From Armatimonadota bacterium (lineage in GTDB: Bacteria > Sysuimicrobiota > Sysuimicrobiia > Sysuimicrobiales > Sysuimicrobiaceae), in NCBI GenBank assembly GCA_031460175.1, contig JAVKGW010000006.1:62001-126000 (forward strand): a DNA stretch of 64,000 nucleotides, in the 5' to 3' direction. The notes under the pieces were generated by a model. It was not told the DNA's origin. It searched no databases and saw only the letters and a program-made list of their open reading frames with translations. Positions within the stretch are counted from its first letter, which is position 1. Every line of letters begins with the position of its first letter. Of the stretch, positions 58,112 to 64,000 are shown piece by piece. A program made the translations under genes and the position numbers.

Positions 58112-59109
58112 CGGCCTTTGCTCCGTAAGGGATTCCGGGCCTGTACCCGGTACATCTCGTAGAACTCGCTCAGGGTGGCGGGCCGGCAGGTGCGGGACGC
58201 GCGCTCGAACAGCACCTCCAGGTCCCGGTACAGGTGCTCGATGTGCTCCCGGGTGGGAAACAGGGGGCTACCGCCCGGCATGAGTTCGGACGAGTGCACC
58301 ATGAACTCCAGGTGCACGCATCCCTCGTGGGCGGCCCGCCGGACGATGCGCAGCATGTGGGGGAGGTTGCGGCGGTCGGGCCGCAACCAGTGCACGGACG
58401 GCCAGAACCGGTGGAGGAGGCGACGGGCGAGGGGGACGGAGTTCAACCGTTCCCGCCACGGCCGGAGCGCGGAGGGGCCCGAGGGCACCACGGTCACGGG
58501 CACCTCCATCAAGGTAGAGTTCCCCGGGCGGGAGACGTCCTCGAGGTCCACGTAGTACGGGTCCTCGGGGAAGCGGCGGTAGTCCGGCCCGCCGGTCCCT
58601 TGCGGAGCCCCGAGGTGCCGCCGCCAGGAGAGGTGCGGGGTCACGGAGCAGTCCACGAGGTAGCCGTGCCGTACCAGGAGCCGCGCGTACGTCTCGTTGA
58701 AGCCCCACCGGCCCGCCCGGTGGCTGCGCATCTTCACCCCGAAGGTGTCTTCCAGGACCTGGGTGAGCACCCGGATCTTCTGTTCCATGACGGGCTCGGG
58801 GTACTCAAAGAGGTAGGGCTGGTGGTGGAGGTCGTCGGGCGTGAGCGAGACGAGGGGCGGGTTGTTCCAGGCGTGCGGGTGCGCTCCGATCTCCGCGGTG
58901 TTGCGCCGCAGCACGTCCCGCCCGAACTCCCGGAACGCCGGGGAAATCGCCATCTCGTACGTGACCAGGTAGGTGGGCCGCAGGCCGTACCGCTCGCAGA
59001 GCTCCTGGAACCGGGGAAGATACTCCGCGTTCCGGGTGGTGATCTCCCGGGGCCGGGCCCAGAGGTTGTCGCCTTCCGTGTCCACGGTGATGAGGAAGAC
59101 GGGAATCAT
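58108..59109 (-). CDS. Polysaccharide deacetylase-like protein
   Basis: 333 residues. FLITVDTEGDNLWARP holds the family's catalytic and metal Asp region (TVDTEGD), EIGAHPHAWNNPP the H-x(3-4)-H zinc site, and MRSHRAGRWGFN the conserved Arg region. No clear signal peptide, so unlike most NodB-type enzymes it may act in the cytoplasm. ATG overlaps the GT4 stop upstream (ATGA). Probably removes acetyl groups from an EPS precursor. Confidence 0.87.
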   Translation of the reverse strand: MIPVFLITVDTEGDNLWARPREITTRNAEYLPRFQELCERYGLRPTYLVTYEMAISPAFREFGRDVLRRNTAEIGAHPHAWNNPPLVSLTPDDLHHQPYLFEYPEPVMEQKIRVLTQVLEDTFGVKMRSHRAGRWGFNETYARLLVRHGYLVDCSVTPHLSWRRHLGAPQGTGGPDYRRFPEDPYYVDLEDVSRPGNSTLMEVPVTVVPSGPSALRPWRERLNSVPLARRLLHRFWPSVHWLRPDRRNLPHMLRIVRRAAHEGCVHLEFMVHSSELMPGGSPLFPTREHIEHLYRDLEVLFERASRTCRPATLSEFYEMYRVQARNPLRSKGR

Positions 59110-60236
59110 GCCGCGAGCCTCCGGGACGTCCGGCAGAGGTCCTGCCACAGTTCCAGGAACCGGTCCGCGATGCGGGAGACGGCGTACGCCGAGGCCTTCT
59201 GAACGTTGCGCTCCGCGAAGGACCCGCGCAGCCGTGGGTCGGAGAGGAGCGCGGTGATGCGGTCGGCGAGGGCCGCCTCGTCCTGCGGTGACACGAGGAA
59301 GCCGTTCTGCCCGTCCTCCACGAGGTACGGGATCCCCATCACGCGGCTCGCGACCACCGGGAGCCCGCAGCTCATGGCCTCCAGGAGCACGATCCCGAAG
59401 GACTCCACGAGGCTGGGGAGCACGAAGACGTCCGCGGCCCTCATGCACCGGATCACCTCCTCGTGGGGCCGGGCGCCGAGGAAGGCGATCCGGGGGCCGA
59501 CGCCGGTCCGCTGTGCGAGCGCCCTGAGGTTCCGGGACTCCTCGCCGTCTCCCACCACCAGGAGGAGGGCATCCGGGAAGCGGGCGAGGACCCGAGGGAA
59601 GGCTCCGAGGAGGTGGTGCACGCCCTTGATGCGGAGGAGCCGCCCTACGTAGAGGACCACCGGCACTCGGTCCGGAAGGCCCAGGGACCGCCGGGCCTCC
59701 TCCCGGCCGAGCCGGTGGGCGTCCCGCATACGCAAGCCGTGCGGGATGACCTGCACGGGCCGGTCCACGAGCTCCCCGGCGCGGCGACGCAGGTCCTCCG
59801 TGACCGCCACCACCGCGGTGCTGTGCCGCAGGGCCCACCGGACGTACGTCCGCCGGGCCCACGGGCTCGACTCATAGAGGTCCAGGCCCTGGATGTAGGT
59901 GACGGAGGGAATTCCCAGGAGCTTCCCCGCAAGCGTCACGAGGGCCCCGCAGGAGAGCGACTGCCCCTGGATCACGTCCGGTGCCCGGGCCTGCGCGATG
60001 CGCAGCAGCATCGCGGCCCTCTGGGCCATCCGGGTGACGGGAACAGGGAGAGGCCGCAGCCGCACCACTTCCACTCCGCCGGAAACCTCGCGGGCCGGTG
60101 CGTGACCCCGTGTGTTCACCACCACGGTGACCCGCCCACCCCGGGAGGCCAGCTCCTCCGCCAGGAACGCGGTGGCCATGGCGGTCCCCGCGGTCTTCTC
60201 CGGAGGGTACTCGTTCGTGAGGAGGAGGACCTTCAT
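59106..60236 (-). CDS. Family 4 glycosyltransferase
   Basis: 376 residues. LLTNEYPPEKTAGTAMATAF at the N-terminus, VVLYVGRLLRIKGVHHLL and ESFGIVLLEAMSCGLPVVAS (E-x7-E) define GT4. Starts 3 nt after its upstream neighbour. Soluble or peripheral enzyme adding one sugar to the EPS unit. Confidence 0.93.
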   Translation of the reverse strand: MKVLLLTNEYPPEKTAGTAMATAFLAEELASRGGRVTVVVNTRGHAPAREVSGGVEVVRLRPLPVPVTRMAQRAAMLLRIAQARAPDVIQGQSLSCGALVTLAGKLLGIPSVTYIQGLDLYESSPWARRTYVRWALRHSTAVVAVTEDLRRRAGELVDRPVQVIPHGLRMRDAHRLGREEARRSLGLPDRVPVVLYVGRLLRIKGVHHLLGAFPRVLARFPDALLLVVGDGEESRNLRALAQRTGVGPRIAFLGARPHEEVIRCMRAADVFVLPSLVESFGIVLLEAMSCGLPVVASRVMGIPYLVEDGQNGFLVSPQDEAALADRITALLSDPRLRGSFAERNVQKASAYAVSRIADRFLELWQDLCRTSRRLAA

Positions 60237-60239
60237 GGG

Positions 60240-61250
60240 CTAGCTCCGCGGCAACGCCGGCGGGTCCCGGAAGAGGCCGAAAAGAATGGCCAGGGACCGC
60301 GCAAGCCACGTCCCGATTCGAATGTCGCCCGGTACAGGACGTAAAAGATCCTGGAGGGCGTAGTAGACGAGCCGAAAGCCCAGCCCCACCAGGGCCACGG
60401 CGACGTACAGGGGAAGCCAGCACCGCCCCACGTGCTTCGTGAAAAGGTAGCGCCGGCTCTGCAAGGAGATGAGGGAGGCGCGCTTGGTGCGCCGGGCGTT
60501 CACCCCGTAGGCGGCCACCACCCGGACCTGGGGGGCGTAGAGCACCTTCCAGCCGTGCCGGCGGAACCGCCAGCACCAGTCGAAGTCCTCCCCGTAGAAG
60601 AAGATGTTGCCGTCCAGGAGCCCCACCTGCTCGATGGCGGTGCGCCGGACCAGCATGACCCCTCCGCCGATGAAGGGAACCTCCACGAGGTGCTCGTTCT
60701 CGTGCGGTGCAGCCCCACGCCGTCTCAGTGTGCGTTTGACCCATCGGGCCAGCTGCTGGAGGGACCATTCCGCCACCAGGAAGTGCCAGAAGCCGAGGGT
60801 GGAGGGTCCCGGGACGTGGTGGGTGTAGAGGGGCTCCCCGCGGTCGTCCACCTTCATGGGCGCCACCACCGCGGCCTGCGGGTTTTCCCGGGCGATGCGG
60901 ATCAGTTCGTGGATCTGCTCGGGATGGATCACCACGTCGTCGTCCGCCACCAACACGAACTCGCCCCGGGCCAGACGGATGCCCTCGTTCTTGCCCCGCG
61001 CGATCCCCAGGTTGTGGCCCGTCTCCACGAGGTGCACCTCCGGGAACTCCGCGCGCACCATCTCGGCACTCCCGTCCGTGCTGCCGTTGTCCACCACGAT
61101 GACCTCCAGCCGGAGGGAAGAAGGACCGCGGAGGGCTGCCAGACCTTTGCGGAGCCGGTCCCGCTTGTTCCAGTTGAGGAACACCACGGAGCAGTCCGGG
61201 ACCGCGGGTCGTGTCCGCGGACTTCCGGAGGGGTGCCGGGTCCGGATCAC
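60240..61250 (-). CDS. Family 2 glycosyltransferase (rhamnosyl-type) with C-terminal membrane helix
   Basis: 336 residues. CSVVFLNWNKRDRLRKGLAA, VIVVDNGSTDGSAEM, FVLVADDDVVIHPEQ and FIGGGVMLVRRTA follow the pattern of WbbL-like GT2 enzymes. A hydrophobic helix near the C-terminus (LPLYVAVALVGLGFRLVYYA) anchors it. GTG 61250 overlaps the next GT2 stop (GTGA); the same frame continues upstream through that gene as shadow. Confidence 0.9.
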   Translation of the reverse strand: MIRTRHPSGSPRTRPAVPDCSVVFLNWNKRDRLRKGLAALRGPSSLRLEVIVVDNGSTDGSAEMVRAEFPEVHLVETGHNLGIARGKNEGIRLARGEFVLVADDDVVIHPEQIHELIRIARENPQAAVVAPMKVDDRGEPLYTHHVPGPSTLGFWHFLVAEWSLQQLARWVKRTLRRRGAAPHENEHLVEVPFIGGGVMLVRRTAIEQVGLLDGNIFFYGEDFDWCWRFRRHGWKVLYAPQVRVVAAYGVNARRTKRASLISLQSRRYLFTKHVGRCWLPLYVAVALVGLGFRLVYYALQDLLRPVPGDIRIGTWLARSLAILFGLFRDPPALPRS

Positions 61251-62173
61251 GCGAGGATCCCCTCCTTCCGCAGGGCGAAGGAAAGGAGTCGCCGGTACAG
61301 CTCCCGGCGCTCCCGGAGGGCGGAGCCGGGACGGAGGCGGTGCAGGAGTTCCAGGATCACGGCCCTTGGGAGCGCGTTCAACAGCAGGAGGAGCCGGAAC
61401 AGCAGGACGCCCATCTTGCCGTAGTGCTTGTGGACGTACTTCTCCTGGACCGGCGGCCCGCCCACGAACCGTGGGTCGAGAGGGCCTGTGCGGCTGCCCC
61501 GGCCGTGGTGGACCACCTCCGCCCGGGAGAGGGAGAGGAACCGCAGGCCCGCGCGGGCGGCCCGGTGACACCAGTCCGTGTCGGCGCCGTAGAAGAAGTC
61601 CTCGTCCAGCAGCCCCACCCGCTCGAAGGCCCGCCGCGGCACCATCACGGCCGCGGAGCACACCCACTCCACCTCCCGGTCGGTCCGGTGGTCCCACCGC
61701 CGGTAGTCGTCCACGAGTCCCAGCCGGCCCAGTCCCAGGGCGTTGATGAGCAGCGCCTTGAGGGGAAAGCGCCAGCAGGATTGCTGCACGGACCCGTCCG
61801 GGTTTAGCAGCTTGGGGGCCACGGCGCCGAGGTCCGCCCGGGCGTCCAGCTTCGCGCACATCTCCCGCAGAGCGCCGGGACGGAGCACCGTGTCCGAGTT
61901 GAGCAGCAGGACGTTCCGGCCGCGGCTCCGCCGGATGCCGAGGTTGTTGCCCGCCGAGTAGCCCAGGTTCTGCTGAGTTCGGAGGAGCAGGACGTCCGGG
62001 AAGTGCTGGGCCACCCACTCGGGGCTCCCGTCCGTGGAGGCGTTGTCCACCACGATGACTTCCACCTTGAGCCCACTCCGCCGCGCGTCCTCGAGCACGG
62101 AGGTCAAGCAACCGTGTAGCAGCTCCCGGGTGTTGTGGTTCACGACGACCACGGAGACGTCCACGCTAGACAC
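61247..62173 (-). CDS. Family 2 glycosyltransferase (rhamnosyl-type)
   Basis: 308 residues. VSVVVVNHNTRELLHGCLTS, VIVVDNASTDGSPEWV, NVLLLNSDTVLRPGALREMC and FFYGADTDWCHRAARAG are WbbL-like motifs, similar to the gene just downstream, so the pair may be old duplicates. GTG start at 62173 (a second GTG three codons later). Overlaps the GT4 gene upstream by 8 bp. Confidence 0.9.
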   Translation of the reverse strand: MSSVDVSVVVVNHNTRELLHGCLTSVLEDARRSGLKVEVIVVDNASTDGSPEWVAQHFPDVLLLRTQQNLGYSAGNNLGIRRSRGRNVLLLNSDTVLRPGALREMCAKLDARADLGAVAPKLLNPDGSVQQSCWRFPLKALLINALGLGRLGLVDDYRRWDHRTDREVEWVCSAAVMVPRRAFERVGLLDEDFFYGADTDWCHRAARAGLRFLSLSRAEVVHHGRGSRTGPLDPRFVGGPPVQEKYVHKHYGKMGVLLFRLLLLLNALPRAVILELLHRLRPGSALRERRELYRRLLSFALRKEGILA

Positions 62174-63554
62174 GGCACACGCTCCGGCATTCCTCGTAGA
62201 TCCGCAGGAGCTCCTCCACGTGCTCCCGGATGGAAAGCGGCGGCCTCGTGTTCGCGGAAAAGCGCGCCACGAGGTCCGGGCTCTCCGCCACGAGCAGGAT
62301 CAGCCGGCGCAGGGCCGCCGCATCGCCGGACGGAAACAACAGGCCGTTGTGCCCGTGCTCCACCCACTCGGGAAGAGCGCCGAGGGCGGAGGCGATGACC
62401 GGGACCCCGGCCGCCTGCGGTTCCAGGGCCGTGAGCCCCACGGTCTCCTGAAACAGGGTGGGGACCACGGCCACGTCGATTCCCTCCAGGATCCGGGGAA
62501 GGTCTTCCCGGCGGTAGGGCCCGTAGAACTCGAGCGGCCGGCCTCCCGCAAGCCGCCGTAGCTCCTCGCAGGTCCGGGCGCTTGCGGGGCCGAAGAACAG
62601 GAACCGGGCCCGGTCGGCCGGGATCTCCCGGGCCACCTGCGCGAGGAGGTGGGCGCCCTTGAAGGGAGAGAGGCGGCCGAGATACCCGAACCGGACGGGC
62701 GAGGACGCATGCCGCACCCGCCACCGGACGCGGCCGACGACCCCGAGACCGAGGGGCAGAACCTGCATCCGGCCCTCCGGGACCCCGTGCCGCCCGTAGA
62801 CGTCCCGCACGAACCCGGAGACCGCGAGCAGCCGGTCCGCGCCCAAAAGATCCTCCACAAGCCGACGGGTCCGCTCCCCGTGGGTCCGCACATCCTGCAG
62901 GAGGGGAAGGCGCGTCGGACGGCCTGAACCCTCCCGCGGGCCGTGGGCGCTTGCCCGCAGGTACAGGTTCGCCGCGCGCTCCACGGCCGTGCGCAGGGGG
63001 CCTGAGGGAAGCACCGCGAGCAGCCTGCGGTACAGCCTCCGCCGGCGGCTCTCCGTCCGGGCGCAGAACCGGGCGCAGTTCACCCCCTCGTCCGGCCCTC
63101 CGCAGGGCGTCCCGTCGGTCCGTACGAGGGAGATGCGGGTACACAGGGCCCAGAAGTCGTGGAGGGTGACCACCACGGGGAGGCCGGTCCGTTTTGCCGA
63201 CCGGAGCAGGGAGCCCGTAAAGCCCATCAGGGAGTGGACGTGGACCACGTCCGGCCGGACCTCCTCGAAGAAGGTCGTGAGCAGGCGGTCGAGCGCAGAG
63301 CACCCGCGATCCTGGAGGGGCCGGTCCACGGAGAGGGCGGGCGGGGCCGGGGAGTTCACGAGGGATACAAGCCGGATTCCCTGCTCGATCCGGCGCCGTA
63401 GCCTCGAGCCCGGGACCCAGCTCCGCTCCGCGCCGTACAGGTGGACCACCTCAATCCCCCGGCCCCGGAGCTCTGCGAGGAGGTCCCGGCAGTACGCGGC
63501 CACCCCGCTACGGCCGCGGAAGGGATGGTCGTAGGTCACGAGGAGCACCCTCAT
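62166..63554 (-). CDS. Family 4 glycosyltransferase with Cys-rich insertion
   Basis: 462 residues, longer than its GT4 neighbours. LLVTYDHPFRGRSGVAAYC, VVTLHDFWALCTRISLVRTD, FGYLGRLSPFKGAHLLAQV and ETVGLTALEPQAAGVPVIAS (E-x7-E type). An insertion around residues 150-170 has several Cys (GTPCGGPDEGVNCARFCART), seen in some GT4 enzymes and likely to bind zinc. ATG overlaps the PIG-L stop (ATGA). Confidence 0.9.
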   Translation of the reverse strand: MRVLLVTYDHPFRGRSGVAAYCRDLLAELRGRGIEVVHLYGAERSWVPGSRLRRRIEQGIRLVSLVNSPAPPALSVDRPLQDRGCSALDRLLTTFFEEVRPDVVHVHSLMGFTGSLLRSAKRTGLPVVVTLHDFWALCTRISLVRTDGTPCGGPDEGVNCARFCARTESRRRRLYRRLLAVLPSGPLRTAVERAANLYLRASAHGPREGSGRPTRLPLLQDVRTHGERTRRLVEDLLGADRLLAVSGFVRDVYGRHGVPEGRMQVLPLGLGVVGRVRWRVRHASSPVRFGYLGRLSPFKGAHLLAQVAREIPADRARFLFFGPASARTCEELRRLAGGRPLEFYGPYRREDLPRILEGIDVAVVPTLFQETVGLTALEPQAAGVPVIASALGALPEWVEHGHNGLLFPSGDAAALRRLILLVAESPDLVARFSANTRPPLSIREHVEELLRIYEECRSVCRV

Positions 63555-64000
63555 GGCGAGACGAAGAACACCTCGTACGGGGTGAGAAACCCCCGCAGGA
63601 ACCCCTCCCCCCATGCCCCCAGGGCCTCGAACTGCGCGACCTGGGACCGGTAGGCCCAAAGCGCCTGCCGCTTGACCTCCAGGAACTCCGCCACGCGGAC
63701 CCGAACCGCCCGGCGGGCGTCTGCGAGGTGCCGCAGGGCCGCCCACCGGGCCCGTCCCCGGAGCCTCCGCCAGATCCACGGCCCGTACCAGATGGGATAC
63801 TCGTACAGGCGCGTCCCGGACCGCCGGCAGGCCCGGCCGATGAGGTAGGCGGCCACGTGATCGGGGTGGTACTCCCGTCCGTACGGGGCGAAGAGGTCCT
63901 CGATCCCCAGCTCTTCCACGAGCGTCCGAATCCGGGCCCGTGCGGTCCCCAGGTGGTCTGAGAGTCCGCCGTCCGGAAACCGCAGGAAGAAGAGGTGGTC
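63551..64000 (-). CDS. PIG-L (LmbE-like) deacetylase, N-terminus outside window
   Basis: The frame is open to the window edge; at least 149 residues are visible. FLRFPDGGLSDH, FAPYGREYHPDHVAAYLIGR and LHP-type YPIWYGPW mark the C-terminal half of a PIG-L deacetylase; the AHPDDE motif would lie beyond 64000. EVKRQALWAYRSQVAQF is the family's typical late helix. It leads the visible part of the EPS operon, whose promoter must lie further upstream. Confidence 0.85.
   Translation of the reverse strand, partial: DHLFFLRFPDGGLSDHLGTARARIRTLVEELGIEDLFAPYGREYHPDHVAAYLIGRACRRSGTRLYEYPIWYGPWIWRRLRGRARWAALRHLADARRAVRVRVAEFLEVKRQALWAYRSQVAQFEALGAWGEGFLRGFLTPYEVFFVSP

Noticed and set aside
60240-62111. 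623-residue single glycosyltransferase frame
   Set aside because: Its first 287 residues are an out-of-frame shadow of the neighbouring GT2 gene; the GTG at 61250 with a GTGA overlap gives a normal-length GT2.

Overview
High-GC bacterial chromosome (roughly 68-70% G+C by eye) with frequent GTG/TTG starts, genes packed with 4-bp ATGA/GTGA overlaps, and several promoters whose -10 box lies only 7-9 nt before the start codon. An exosortase/PEP-CTERM system, a long exopolysaccharide (EPS) operon, c-di-GMP signalling parts and a Liv-type ABC transporter suggest an envelope-elaborating, probably diderm or deep-branching Terrabacteria-like organism (for example Armatimonadota, CSP1-3/Sysuimicrobiota or Rokubacteria). 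This placement is an inference; no 16S gene is present.

Layout. 1-3378: end of metG, tatD and an M48 protease. 3341-7457 (minus): a histidine kinase, an Rcp1-like response regulator and a REC-PAS-GAF-HD-GYP protein. 7567-7642: tRNA-Arg(CCG). 7588-14366: a 6.65-kb integrated element in that tRNA gene, bounded by identical 124-bp repeats. It carries a tyrosine integrase, a DnaB-N/RepA-like replication protein with an internal iteron-like inverted repeat, and about ten small genes. 14604-19717: CDGSH protein, MFS transporter, two tandem solute-binding proteins and an FAD oxidoreductase. 19731-21697: a c-di-GMP-I riboswitch with a terminator controlling a secreted FG-GAP/ASPIC protein. 21775-26908: a GcvT/LigM-like enzyme, rpsU, yqeY, a Nudix hydrolase, a class III aminotransferase and an M24 peptidase. 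26909-30278 (minus): an unknown helical protein, a WecA/MraY-like transferase, a DegT aminotransferase and a PIG-L deacetylase.

30404-38065 is the exosortase region. It holds two PEP-CTERM proteins (one of only 61 aa), exosortase, EpsI, a PrsT-like TPR protein and a third PEP-CTERM protein, flanked by two relatives of a coiled-coil/nuclease-like family. The three PEP-CTERM genes share a two-tier hairpin in their leaders that I do not recognise. 38144-41426: a small regulator with a membrane partner, WbqC, an epimerase and a small membrane hydrolase-like protein. 41498-46144: a complete Liv operon whose LivG-like ATPase has a degenerate signature motif. 46163-64000 (minus): one continuous EPS operon of 16 genes (glycosyltransferases, PaaK/CapK-like ligase, RmlA/RmlB, polysaccharide deacetylase-like, PIG-L, and an ATP-grasp/LMW phosphotyrosine phosphatase fusion) running out of the window.

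How the parts fit. The EPS operon makes surface glycan, and exosortase with PrsT sorts or anchors PEP-CTERM proteins, as in other exosortase/EPS bacteria. The HD-GYP protein would degrade c-di-GMP and the riboswitch would sense it, so surface-protein output is probably tied to this second messenger. All functional assignments come from motifs visible in the translated sequence; no database search was run.
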